NCBI GenBank assembly: GCA_003427395.1
Contig: BFEA01000415.1
Coordinates: 1,451,572 to 1,471,783 of the forward strand
Direction: 5' to 3'
Length of the DNA: 20,212 nucleotides
Source of the DNA: Chara braunii
Taxonomy: Eukaryota; Streptophyta; Charophyceae; Charales; Characeae
Shown here: in pieces, positions 9,629-18,955 of the stretch
How the letters are laid out: every line of letters begins with the position of its first letter
Numbering within the stretch: position 1 is the stretch's first letter
Translations under genes and position numbers: made by a program
The notes under the pieces: model-generated
The model's input: the letters and a program-made list of their open reading frames with translations, nothing else
The model's database searches: none
What the model was told of the DNA's origin: nothing

Positions 9629-10268
9629 ATACCAAAAATATTGCTGTTTTGAAGTTTGGCAGCAAAAATGTCGTCCCTTCGAAGTTTCCTTTGCAAAAAT
9701 AAATAGAGGTTTCGTTGCAGCTTTATCGCGTTCCCATAGTTTGCCAGCAAAAATACAGTGTTTTGCCAAGTTTCACGGCAAAGGACCGCTAGGCCTCTGG
9801 CCTCAGGGACTCAGGAACTCAGCGGTCTGGCCTGAGGCACTCAGCGTTGTTGTTGTTGTTGTTTTTTGTTATTTTTTTTCGGGGCATGGCCGATGCATCT
9901 GGGCATGCCCGCGGCCGAGATCCCTCGGCCACGACCGCGAAAAAAAAACAAACAAGAAACGTGGCCGAGGCATCTCGGCGTGGCCACGACCGAGATGCAT
10001 CGGCCACGCCCACGGAAAAAAAAAAAAAAAAAAAAAAAAAACCAACCAGCTGACTGCCTTAGGCCAGAACGCTGAGTCCCCGAGTCCCTGAGGCCAGGGG
10101 CCTAGGGGTCCTTTGCTGTGAAACTGGGCGAAACGCGGTATTTTTGCTGGCAAACAACCGGAACCCCAAAGCTGCAATGAAACCTCTATTTTTGCAAAGG
10201 AAACTTGGAACGGACGACATTTTTGCTGCCAAACTTTGAAACAGCACTATTTTTGAAATTAACCCTTA
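9629..10268. mobile_element. Foldback-type element (long inverted repeat), right-hand part
   Basis: The left arm starts ATACCAAAAATATTGCTG and the right arm ends with the mirror image. The arms stay complementary inward through the TTTGGCAGCAAAAATGTCG block, the CTCAGGGACTC block and the GGCCGATGCATCT block, until a short centre near 9950. The whole is one imperfect hairpin with arms of about 310 bp. It encodes nothing. Adding 2828-2836 from beyond the Harbinger gives a full element of about 650 bp. Likely a MITE or foldback element; I cannot assign a superfamily because no target duplication is clear. Internal A and T runs pair with each other too. Confidence 0.85.
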
Positions 10269-10409
10269 AATTGGTTCATCTCGAAGAGCTTCACCTCTCG
10301 TCGTAGGGGAACATCGAGGCCAGATTTTTTTGTTTTGTTCCGTGCGTTTTTTTTTTTTTTTTGTGCAATCCTTTCATTACCCAAGGCAAATGTTCATTAC
10401 ACATGGACC
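10269..10409. other. Spacer between foldback element and LINE, with repeat copy A
   Basis: It contains GAGCTTCACC, GTAGGGGAACATCGAGGCCA and a T-rich run to about 10362, then TGTGCAA. The same block recurs after the LINE at 18622-18715. No gene is present. Confidence 0.6.
10275..10367. repeat. Dispersed repeat, copy A
   Basis: It shares with 18622-18715 a direct-order match: TCATCT, GAGCTTCACC, GTAGGG, GAACATC, GGCCAGATTTTTTT, then a T-run and GTGCAA. It begins a few bases after the foldback element ends. The T-run could be a pol III terminator or, on the other strand, a poly(A) tail. Confidence 0.75.
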
Positions 10410-10424
10410 AAAGGAGGTAGTGTT
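10410..10424. repeat. LINE target-site duplication, 5' copy
   Basis: AAAGGAGGTAGTGTT matches 18585-18599 at 14 of 15 positions (one T/C difference). This fixes the 5' end of the LINE at 10425. Confidence 0.85.
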
Positions 10425-11988
10425 GGAGAAAGAGGGGAGGGGGAAAGGTCGGCACGCGACTTCTGCGGCGCTCGCGCCTGCGCTGTTTTCGCGTGGCTAG
10501 CACACACGGTCATTTTCTCACCATAGCTATCCAGCTTTCCACCACGATCGGTGAAGGCGATTAGGGTTTCTCGGCATCACTCCATCGCGAGCCCTCCTCT
10601 CCGCGTGGAAGCCTTTTAACCTTGGGAGACCACTTTCCCCCGAGCCCATCTCATCAGATTACTCAGAACATACCCAGTTTTTACCAGCGTAACGCTCTGG
10701 CATGAGCGTTCCGCTACAGGGATTTACACAGAAGCGGCTTCCGTGGAGGGATAACGCAGTATAATTTTTATACTCGCTTTCTCCTACTCGGTCCATTCAT
10801 CATTACGTTACTAAATCCGGAAGCTCTCGCCTCTCCAAGTTTCTTCCTTTTCGATTCGGGCCATCCTGTTTTGTTCGTTTTCCTCGCGGCCCGTCTACTG
10901 GTGGACACATCTACGGCTGTTCCGCGACAGGACGTACATCATTGCAGCGGCTTTCTCTCCTCCGGAGAACATTGAACACGGCTTCCCCGCACAGTAAAGT
11001 GAGCTGGTATATACCGTCCATCCCTCCTCGGAACTCTCCCCCCTTTTTCCCCACTATCGATACCAATCCAGATCGGGACTTAAACTTAATTCTTCTCTCC
11101 ATCACACTTTCCACGTAATAGGCCCCCCTCACTGACACTCACCCATACGATTCCCCACTCCGTACCTTTAGTGGGACCGGTACCTCCCCTCCTGAAGGCC
11201 CTACCACTCCCAGACCTCCGCCCCGCGGCTCACACCTGATTCCGCCCTCCCCCACATTTGTCTTTTTCCGTGTAATAGTCGGTCCTGCTTTACTCTCCGC
11301 CGCGGCTAAAACTTAAGCCCAATCCTTACTTCCCACACACACTACCCGGCTTCAATTCGGATGGACCCTAAATTTTAGCTCTCCTCTTGTTGCCCCTCCC
11401 ATGAAATAGGCTGCCCCCACTAACAATCACGCCTTAATACCCCGTTCCCCATCTACCCTAAAACCAACACCGCTGTTCCTCTCGAAACCTCTGCTACCCC
11501 CACTCTCCGCGTTTCGACCCCCACCCGACCTCAACCCCCCCAATTCTCGTTTCTTTCTCGTGCAATAGATTTAGTTATTCGTCAAACTCCCCACCGTGGT
11601 ATATTGCCAGTCTTCAGCCCTGAGTGATAATTCCGGTCTGTTCCTGCAAATTTTTCATCTCAATCCTGCTCCCACTACGAGACCTGACCTCACTTATTTA
11701 CATCACCCCCCCCTCACCTCCCTTTACTCCCTACTCGCACGTCCTCCCTATCTGCTCTGTCACCAACAACACACTCTCTCCCACACACAGCTCAACTCCC
11801 CCACACCAATACCGCGCCCCCTTCCCCCCCCCTCAACACCTCTTATTACTTGACATCGAACCTCTCTTACCCCCCCATCTTCTAAAAAGCAGGCTAGGTC
11901 CATCCCACGCACACTTGCTTCGCTTTCCTCCTCCCCTTCGCGAAGACTTTTCAAACTTTGGACTAGTGTCAATCCTGACATCGATCTC
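10425..11988 (+). promoter_or_regulatory. LINE 5' leader, pyrimidine-rich with degenerate repeats
   Basis: The 1.56-kb leader is rich in C and T on the sense strand, most strongly from 11150 to 11900. A motif of the form CGTGTAATAG recurs at about 11105, 11268, 11402 and 11562. The segments after 11107 and 11403 align for about 50 bp (CCCCACT, CACTCAC/AATCACG, CCCCACTCCGTACC/CCCCATCTACC), suggesting a repeat of about 295 bp made of two halves. Some L1 lineages carry internal promoters in such leaders; a promoter here is inferred only. No coding frame is convincing. Confidence 0.5.
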
Positions 11989-13956
11989 ATGGATGATGAA
12001 ACCCAAAAACTCCAGAGTATGATGAAGGGTTGGTACATTGACAACATATCTCAGAATGTCTCTGCCTACGTGGAAACGAAAGTGAACGACGAAGAAGACT
12101 GTATTGAGGTTCGCCCCACGGAAAAACTGCAGACGGTCCAAAATGAGTTCTTGAAAAAGATGACAGTCGCCATAGTTTTCCAGGGCGAAACCAAAAACTG
12201 GTCCAATGACAAAAAGGTGGACCTGATCCGCTTCCTGGAAGATTCGGTTCTCACAGAAGAGGAATCTCAGACCCAGAAAGGAACCACACACATGGAGGGT
12301 AGAGGTCAGATGACATATATAGCAAAGAACATGAAGGTTGTTGAATGGCTGTTGCAGACAAAAAAGGAGATGAAATTCAAAGAGGGCAATAAATGGCACT
12401 TTGTCTTCTTTCGCCCCTGGTTACCCAAGGCTGAATGGCAAACAAAACGGGAAGAAGATAAAAGGAAAAACTACTGGGTAATGGCCATGCATTTCCCCAT
12501 TGCCGCTTCCCTGTTCATCAGAACAACTTTGGAAACTGTAATGGGCAAAATAACTAAGGAGTTTGATCCTATTAGTGATCCTGAAGACCCGAAGTTTGGG
12601 AACCTGAAATTTCAGCTCCACCCCAATGCAGAGGAAAGCTTCAGGCCGCGCCTCAAAATTTGGACTGGATCAGACTACTTGATGGCAGACCTAATTAACT
12701 CAAATACACCCTGGTGCTCCCAATGCAACAGATATGGTCACAAACCTAATGATTGCCCTTACTGTGAATTATGTGACAGGTACGGCCACACGACTGATGA
12801 GTGCAGGTCACAGGAGGGAAACAGACAGAGATCAACCTCAGGGAACCCATACCCAGCAGGTCTCTGGTCTTCCCACTCAGCCTCCCAACTGTTTCCCCCC
12901 CCAAGGGAGAGGAGAAATCAGTGGGAAGGTCTTGCCTTCAATGACAGGGAACTTCAGCAGCTCAACAACAAGAAGAAGCAACCCCGCTGGAACCAGAACG
13001 CCACCAAACCGCGCTACCCCGGAGGTAACCGCCCCGCCCAACCCAATGGTATGGGCATATTGCCTCAGCCCACCGGGAAACTTGGATGGCGACCGATCGA
13101 TCCCTCCAACGAGGGGACCGCACTCTCAAGTGCAGCTGGGGAGAGAGGAGCATGTTTTGCCTCTGGCTTCTCTCTCCAGCCGACCACTCCGATTGGCAGT
13201 ACCGACAAGGACAACATGAATCTACTCCCGGAAACAGACCAGAATCCATCACCTTCAGCAGCGCAGCCACAGCCCACTCAGCAGGACCACATGGTCAAGG
13301 GCACGAAAGATAAGGATTTTGCAACTCCCTCGCAATCCTTCCAGGGACCGACCTTGCTGGGACCAGTTACACCAGCGGCACAACAAGATACTCCATACGT
13401 AATGGCCCCTCTCATCTTCAAACAGGCAAACCAAACTACACTTCTCCTGCTACAACAGAATGAAAGTAATGAACTGTTCCTCCCATCGGTCACCTCCACC
13501 ACGTTCCCTCATCCCAATGACTTCCTTTTCTCAGCAAGGAATTTTCTGGATAAGCGTTACTTCGTGCGCCCCGTCTCATCCATGCCCTGCTCGACAGTTT
13601 ACAGAAAGTGACACTCTCGAAAAGTGCACCCCGTCCTCAGCATGTGCATGAAGGCAGCCCAAGCCCCAGGAAACGATCCGGCCCAAGTGGACAAAGGTCT
13701 GTTCTGGGCGCCTGTGGCCTGGTTCAAGCAGAGTAACACCAAAGAGCGTTTCTATCCGGCGCTGGGGGATGGGATCAAGGGAGACATCATTGCAGAGCTG
13801 GATGACCTGATCCCAAGGGAACGTTCAATTTTTTCCAGGTTCATCCTGGAGTCGACCAAGATCCCCTGGGACGTCCTGAATCTAATGGTCACCCCAGGGG
13901 CATCCCCGCTGCAGATCCAACCCGAGCAGCAGCTGAATGCAGCCAGTGGAAGGTAG
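11989..13956 (+). pseudogene. LINE ORF1, RNA-binding protein with CCHC knuckles, one TGA
   Basis: This is the nucleic-acid-binding protein of the LINE RNP. From ATG at 11989 the frame reads 540 codons to TGA at 13609-13611, then stays open in the same frame to TAG at 13956, so the undamaged protein was about 655 residues. Residues of about 60-235 look like the plant DUF4283 domain: VEWLLQTKKE, HFVFFRPWLPKAEW and YWVMAMHFPIAASLF follow its usual pattern of a Pro-Trp motif and a following strand. Two zinc knuckles of form CX2CX4HX4C follow at about residues 243-272 (CSQCNRYGHKPNDC and CELCDRYGHTTDEC). The rest is Gln/Asn/Pro-rich. The extension after the TGA has ordinary composition (GLFWAPVAWFKQ, IPRERSIFSRFIL) and its end overlaps the ORF2 start. 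CGA to TGA is the simplest cause of the stop. Confidence 0.9.
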
Positions 13957-14782
13957 GCTGTCTGTAGCCACCTGGAACATCCGCGGACTGATTGATAACA
14001 AAGGAAAACATAAACGTTCTCGCCTGAAGTCATGGATCCACTCTCAGAGAATAACAGTCACACTGCTGCAGGAGACTAAACTTTCAGAGGAAAGATTAGC
14101 CTCCATGCCAATCTGGTGGAATGGGCCACAAATATGGGCCCCTGCTCAGGGTACCAAAGGGGGCACGGGCATATTGATCCACAAAGGTCTTGCTACACAC
14201 ATAATAGAGTCCAAAATTGATCCACTGGGACACAGGTGCTGGGTCACATTAGATATTGATAACCACGTCTGGGGAGTTATGTCAGTTTACACACCATGTG
14301 ATCACGGCACCAAATCAGTCTTCCTCCGCTCACTATCTGGAGTCGTTCCAAATACCAAATTTCTGATAGTGGGTGGGGACTGGAACACAGTCCCAAACCC
14401 GGATATCGATTCAACAACACCTCTGGCATATCCTGGGGAATCGGCCACTCTCAACGATCTCATGACCGACATTGGCCTCTTTGACCCATTCCGTACACTC
14501 CATCCCGAATCTCGCCAATATACATGGGTATCCTCCAATCCTACAGAGGACGGAATCTACACCCACAGGAGACTTGATATCATATTGGTCAATGATGATG
14601 CACTTCAGCTGATCAACAAAGCCGAGACCGCTACTGAACCGATGTCCGATCACATGCCAACATGGATACGCCTAAATATGGGGACTCAGCTCTCACAGGG
14701 TAAGGGCCTATTCAGATTGAGCCTCCACGTTCTCGAAGACCCAGGGGTAGTAGACTGGGTACGTAATACATGGGAGGAATGA
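13937..14782 (+). CDS. ORF2 segment 1: APE-type endonuclease domain
   Basis: This segment is intact as far as the TGA at 14780. Catalytic signatures are in place: Asn in ATWNIRGL (residue 14), Glu in LLQETK (46), the Asp/Asn pair in VGGDWNTVP (148, 150), RLDIILVN near 218 and SDHMP near 247. This enzyme nicks the target strand whose 3' end primes cDNA synthesis. If the first TGA were read as a stop, a 281-residue free endonuclease would remain. Confidence 0.9.
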   Translation: MQPVEGRLSVATWNIRGLIDNKGKHKRSRLKSWIHSQRITVTLLQETKLSEERLASMPIWWNGPQIWAPAQGTKGGTGILIHKGLATHIIESKIDPLGHRCWVTLDIDNHVWGVMSVYTPCDHGTKSVFLRSLSGVVPNTKFLIVGGDWNTVPNPDIDSTTPLAYPGESATLNDLMTDIGLFDPFRTLHPESRQYTWVSSNPTEDGIYTHRRLDIILVNDDALQLINKAETATEPMSDHMPTWIRLNMGTQLSQGKGLFRLSLHVLEDPGVVDWVRNTWEE

Positions 14783-16168
14783 AGAGTAAATACAACAATC
14801 TTTGATAACGAAGGACAGTGGCTAGACAACGGCCTATCTCTGATATCAAACCAACTGAATCTGATCTCACGGGTCAAAGCAGTCAACAGGAGGTACAATG
14901 AAATCCAAGTAAAAAGGAAAATAGAACAAATTGAGAAGAAATCCATTGACTCCTTTTCAGCGGCAGTAGCCCATAAAAAAAGGAGCAGACTAATTCAAGA
15001 ATGGCAAAATTTACAAATTAAACATCACAATCTATGGACAACACATAGACAAATAGAAAGAATCCTTTCCACCGATCGCCTTACCAGCAAAACGGCCTCA
15101 ACAATCAACCACTTACGCAGCTCCACCCGTATCACTAATCTGTCACACCCCACAGACCCCTCACAACCCCCAGCTAAAGACTCAGCTTCCTTGTGTGAAT
15201 ATGTTAGGCTGTTCTATGAACAACTGCTAACTTCCGAAAAGCCACCCAACTCCCCAGTCATCCCCCCCCACCTAGAACATGCACTCGGGGACTTAACCAA
15301 CCGTCTTCTATCAGATATGGAGTCAGCCTCGCTGGAGGGCCCAATCACATTAACAGAACTAACCGCTGCTGTAGATAGCATGGCAAAAGGCAAATGCTCG
15401 GGGCCCGATGGTCTACCGGTCGAATTTTACGTCAAATTCTGGCCACTCCTCGCCCCGGACCTGCTCCGCATCTTTAACCAAATTCTGGCGGATCAACCAC
15501 TGAGCCCACACACGGCCGAAGGTATAATTACACTTCTGTACAAAAAAGGCGATAAAACAGATGTTCGTAATTACAGACCGATATCACTCCTCAATGTACA
15601 TGGTAAGATTTTGGCCAAAACCTTGGGGCGCCGCATCAACCCACTACTAACTAAACTAGTACACCCGGACCAGTCTGGTTTTATACCGGGTAGACAAGTC
15701 TTAGATAACGAAATGACAATCTCTCAATCCATAGACTGGATAAGAAACCATAACCTGAACAAAGCAGTAATTCTCATTGACCTCCAGAAAGCGTATGACC
15801 GCGTGAACTGGGATTTTCTCCACGCCACGCTAAGTAGAGTAGGGGTGGGCAAGAAATTTCGCAAATTTGTCCGAGCCCTCTACGGTGCATCCTCAGGGAG
15901 AGTCCTGGTCAATGGCCACCCCTCGGAGGCATTTAAAGTCACCCGATCCCTTCGTCAAGGGTGCCCACTTGCACATTCACTATTTGTGATTCAACTCGAA
16001 ATTCTGCTCAACATGGTCAGGGCACACCCAGAATACACCGGTCTACAACTCACTCCATCCTACGCCATTAAAGTCTCTGCTCTAGCAGATGACTTCTCAG
16101 CCATTTCAGACAATACCACCGCCTCTCTTATGGCATTGGAACAGTGCCTTTCAACATACGAGTTATGA
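14783..16168 (+). CDS. ORF2 segment 2: linker and reverse transcriptase
   Basis: The frame is open from 14783, although its first possible start codon lies at 15191. A Lys/Gln/Glu-rich linker precedes the RT. RT blocks appear in order: KGKCSGPDGLPVEFY, VRNYRPISLLN, HPDQSGFIPGRQ, motif A LIDLQKAYDRVNWDFL (Asp near residue 615 of ORF2), motif B RQGCPLAHSLF and motif C ALADDFS (Asp pair near 718). Motif C has Leu where F or Y is usual. Catalytic Asp residues are all present. Confidence 0.92.
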   Translation, partial: RVNTTIFDNEGQWLDNGLSLISNQLNLISRVKAVNRRYNEIQVKRKIEQIEKKSIDSFSAAVAHKKRSRLIQEWQNLQIKHHNLWTTHRQIERILSTDRLTSKTASTINHLRSSTRITNLSHPTDPSQPPAKDSASLCEYVRLFYEQLLTSEKPPNSPVIPPHLEHALGDLTNRLLSDMESASLEGPITLTELTAAVDSMAKGKCSGPDGLPVEFYVKFWPLLAPDLLRIFNQILADQPLSPHTAEGIITLLYKKGDKTDVRNYRPISLLNVHGKILAKTLGRRINPLLTKLVHPDQSGFIPGRQVLDNEMTISQSIDWIRNHNLNKAVILIDLQKAYDRVNWDFLHATLSRVGVGKKFRKFVRALYGASSGRVLVNGHPSEAFKVTRSLRQGCPLAHSLFVIQLEILLNMVRAHPEYTGLQLTPSYAIKVSALADDFSAISDNTTASLMALEQCLSTYEL

Positions 16169-18185
16169 GAGCGAGCTGGCAAAAATCCACTGCCCTCACT
16201 CCAAACGCGGTTCCCCTGGCCTATGATCTGGGTATCCCAGTCAAGCCAGAAACAGAACCCGAAAGATACCTGGGTATCCAGGTATCCTTCGATAACACCA
16301 CGGACATTCAACATACTATTGTCGAAAACAGGATTAGAGATGCTTGCGCTACCTGGTCGAAAACACACTTCCTATCGCTGTTCGGGAGGGCTACTATTAT
16401 TAACACATTCATATCCTCTAAGATCTGGTACATACTGTCAATCAGGGCCCCCTCCCCCAGCTCCCTTACCAACATCAGATGATTACTAACCAGATTCCTG
16501 TGGAAGGGCAATTCTGAGGTCCAATCTGCTATCAGTAAAGTTAGTTGGAAGAAAATAACCGAAAAGAAAAAGGCAGGAGGACTTGGAGTCCTTGCCCCGG
16601 AAACACAGAACCGTGCACTCCTCGCCAAATGGCCCGTCAGGGCGCTGACAACGGTAGAACAACAGCCATGGATCATCCTAGCTCAACACTCGCTGGCAGA
16701 ACATTGGAACCTCTCGGATCCTGAAGCAGTCTGGACTGCTCTTCTAATGCACCCCTTCACCTCCAGACCGAATGCACCCACCTGGTCATGCATTCTCACG
16801 GCATGGTCCAAAATGCTTCCTCAACTGATGGACGTACCCAACACTCGTCAAGAGATACTCAACACCTCACTTTTCGAAAACCCGTTCATTCGCGACGCAG
16901 CTGGGCTCCCCTTTTCTGTTGCAAAAGCCCCCGGCAACTTCGCCCTCAAATGGATGCAGCGGGGAGTATGGCTTGTTCGTCATATCTGGAACCAAGACAC
17001 CAAGAAATGGAGGGAGTCCAAGGATCTCAGACCACAGCTCACTGGTCTTCATCGATCTGCAGCTCACCTGAAGGAAATCACTGACGCCATCCCAAGCTCA
17101 TGGCTGGACACACTACGGAAACCTGAACATCATGTACAGGTGCAACAATGGCTCAAGCACGATTCTTCAGATGATACCTTCTACAGGGTAATCAAGACCA
17201 ACCATGATGACACAGTGGAAGCCTCGGAATGGTCCCGGCAAGGGAATGTTCTACTTCAATCTAGGACGGTCCAACAGCTCAACACAGAAGGATTACATGA
17301 AGTCAAGATTCAGCAGACAACTACATCACGAGGAGCTCCAGGATACCGTACCATTATGCAAGCAAAGCCCCTCAGTCAGTGGAAGACCGACATATGCAGA
17401 TACGGTTGGACCATCACAGATGCAGAAGGTAAGTCCAATAAAATTCCCATCAAGGATTACACCGCACAGGTTGGTTACGCATTACACTCAGGAGCCCACA
17501 CGCTGCAGGCTGGCCTTACGGCAACCTGGCAAAGAAGAACATCATCTCTCAAGCTTCGTCCACTCGACTCCAAATGGCTGCTCTTCTTCATTCAACTCAT
17601 ATCCTCCACTCTGGAGACCAAAGTGGGAGGCCTCCAATGGATGCATCTCCACTCCTGTGTCCCTACATCTCTCTGGTGTGCGGAGAAAGGAATGGACATA
17701 TCTACCCTTTGTACCGCCTGCCCCCATCCGTGTCTGGAAGACTGGTTGCACAATGTGTCATTGTGAGAGGCTTCTGGGACACTCTGAACTCCTGGTGGGC
17801 AAATGCATACAGCTACACAGGTTTCTGGACTCAGGAAGTCGTCATTACAGGGAGGTTAAATCCTCTCATAATCAACCATCAAATTGGAACGTTAGCTCAG
17901 ATTTTCAGGTCCAGAGTTTTCTGGGCCCTCTGGCTGGCTAGAAAGGATAGACTCTTTCTCAACTCCAAATCCTCATCTAGTTCCCTGATATCCAACTTTA
18001 AGCACTCAATCAGAATAGAAATTATGGCAGACTGGATTAAAACTAAACGCCAATTTGAGCCTAAGGAAATAGCCAGACGGACCTTTCACAGTAAGTGGTC
18101 ATCTCCTTTTAAATGGGCAGAATTACTAGAAAAAGACAGAATCCACTACTCAGACATCTTGTGGGATAGACTACCGCAGGCCTAG
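16144..18185 (+). pseudogene. ORF2 segment 3: RT thumb and C-terminal Cys/His region
   Basis: After the frameshift the thumb-like region reads YLGIQVSFD, then LSLFGRATIINTFISSKIWY, a conserved LINE pattern. After TGA 16480 come RFLWKGN and GGLGVLAPETQNRALLAKW, also standard. Downstream is a long region without named motifs. Near 17700-17765 the pattern C-x2-C, EDWLH, then C and RGFW after the second frameshift resembles the C-terminal zinc-binding segment of L1 ORF2. The tail to 18185 is Lys/Arg-rich and ends DILWDRLPQA. Confidence 0.85.
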
Positions 18186-18584
18186 AGCGTCCTTCTTCCC
18201 AACAGGCAGCTTCGTGCTGAGAGGGCCAAATACAGGTCCCACAAGACTACGTAAATAGTCCTCTCCTTTCTACACAGCCTCTCCTCCTTTCCTAACTCCA
18301 ATCTCGCCCACCACCCATATTGCTGTTTTTTGCTTTTTGTTCCTTTTTAATGTCTCTGGTTTTATAGATCAGCTTAAAGGGATGCTGGACCCGATTTCCA
18401 GCAGTAAAGAGAATACTAGACAGAATTGTAGCAGGTAGCCCGAGATTGCGTGTTGATCTGACTGAGAAGCTAAACCGGCTGACGCTGCCGCGATAACTCC
18501 GGGAGGAATTGTGGGGTCCCCGGCCTCAATGTCTCTGATATAATATGATTAAATGCTTTTGTTGAAAAAAAAAAAAAAGAAAAA
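18186..18584 (+). other. LINE 3' UTR and poly(A) tail
   Basis: About 380 bp of untranslated sequence ends in an A-rich tail (18565-18584, with one G at 18579). ATTAAA at 18548-18553, about 12 bp before the tail, is a likely polyadenylation signal. The tail abuts the target duplication, as expected for target-primed reverse transcription. Confidence 0.85.
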
Positions 18585-18599
18585 AAAGGAGGTAGCGTT
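18585..18599. repeat. LINE target-site duplication, 3' copy
   Basis: AAAGGAGGTAGCGTT matches 10410-10424 with one difference. The leading A bases could belong to the tail, so the true duplication is 12 to 15 bp. Confidence 0.85.
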
Positions 18600-18621
18600 T
18601 ATTTATTTATTTATTTAAATC

Positions 18622-18664
18622 AGCTCATCTAGACGAGCTTCACCTGCCGTAGGGAACATCCCGG

Positions 18665-18709
<45 letters not shown>

Positions 18710-18715
18710 GTGCAA
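18622..18715. repeat. Dispersed repeat, copy B
   Basis: It is a direct-order copy of 10275-10367 with small gaps: CTCATCT, GAGCTTCACC, CCGTAGGGAACATC and GGCCAGATTTTTTT, then a longer T-run and GGTGCAA. It lies outside the LINE target duplication, so it was present before the LINE arrived. Confidence 0.75.
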
Positions 18716-18742
18716 AGGCATCCGGAGGGCCATGTCCCACTT

Positions 18743-18773
18743 ACACCGTTGAGTTGAGCTAGCTCAACGGTGT
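18743..18773. repeat. Short palindrome with two alternative foldings
   Basis: ACACCGTTGAG (18743-18753) and CTCAACGGTGT (18763-18773) are perfect inverted repeats. Nested inside is the perfect 16-bp palindrome GTTGAGCTAGCTCAAC at 18753-18768. It could be the end of a small hairpin element or chance; no partner was found. Confidence 0.75.
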
Positions 18774-18955
18774 GACACAATTACTGCAAGTTAAAAATTC
18801 AAGACAAAAAGTGCAAAAAAAGAGAATCAAATGCTGCTGAAAGCTTTTTTCCATATTTTCTCAAATGTAAAATATCAAATGGTACACCCCGATCGCCAGC
18901 ATGTATACAAGACGCCCTGTCCCTTTTCTCTTTTTTTTTTGGGAAAATTTGTCTG

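Larger units (their letters stand above)
13937..18185 (+). pseudogene. LINE ORF2 polyprotein (endonuclease and reverse transcriptase), disrupted
   Basis: ORF2 supplies the nick and the cDNA synthesis for target-primed reverse transcription. It starts at ATG 13937, 20 bp before the end of the ORF1 frame and in a different frame. The first frame covers the endonuclease, stops at TGA 14780-14782, stays open to TGA 16166-16168 and covers the reverse transcriptase. Around 16145-16175 the protein shifts frame (NIRV, SWQKSTAL, YLGIQVSFD). That frame has TGA at 16480-16482 and runs to 17766. A second shift near 17750-17765 leads to a last frame ending at TAG 18183-18185. The nominal length is about 1,416 codons, usual for L1-type ORF2. 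The TGA at 16166 may be a result of the shift rather than a separate mutation. No RNase H domain is obvious. Confidence 0.92.
10425..18584 (+). mobile_element. Full-length L1-like LINE retrotransposon
   Basis: An 8,160-bp non-LTR retrotransposon lies between matching 15-bp target duplications and ends in an A-rich tail. Its order is: pyrimidine-rich leader (10425-11988), ORF1 RNA-binding protein (11989-13956, one TGA), ORF2 with APE-type endonuclease, reverse transcriptase and a C-terminal Cys/His segment (13937-18185, two TGAs and two frameshifts), 3' UTR and poly(A). An APE endonuclease at the ORF2 N-terminus and a poly(A) tail place it in the L1 group; the two-ORF layout with a CCHC ORF1 is usual for plant LINEs. 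The full leader shows that reverse transcription reached the 5' end. The broken ORFs show this copy cannot now make both proteins. Nearly identical duplications argue that it is not very old. Confidence 0.93.

Noticed and set aside
9741-10177. Frames of 62-116 codons in the foldback element
   Set aside because: Hairpin arms, microsatellites and A runs translate into low-complexity peptides on both strands.
11596-12022. Frames of 85 and 132 codons before ORF1
   Set aside because: Products of the pyrimidine-rich leader; Pro/Ser/Leu-rich, no motif.
10410-18599. LTR retrotransposon or old viral copy
   Set aside because: No long terminal repeats, protease, integrase or envelope; APE endonuclease and poly(A) tail define a LINE.
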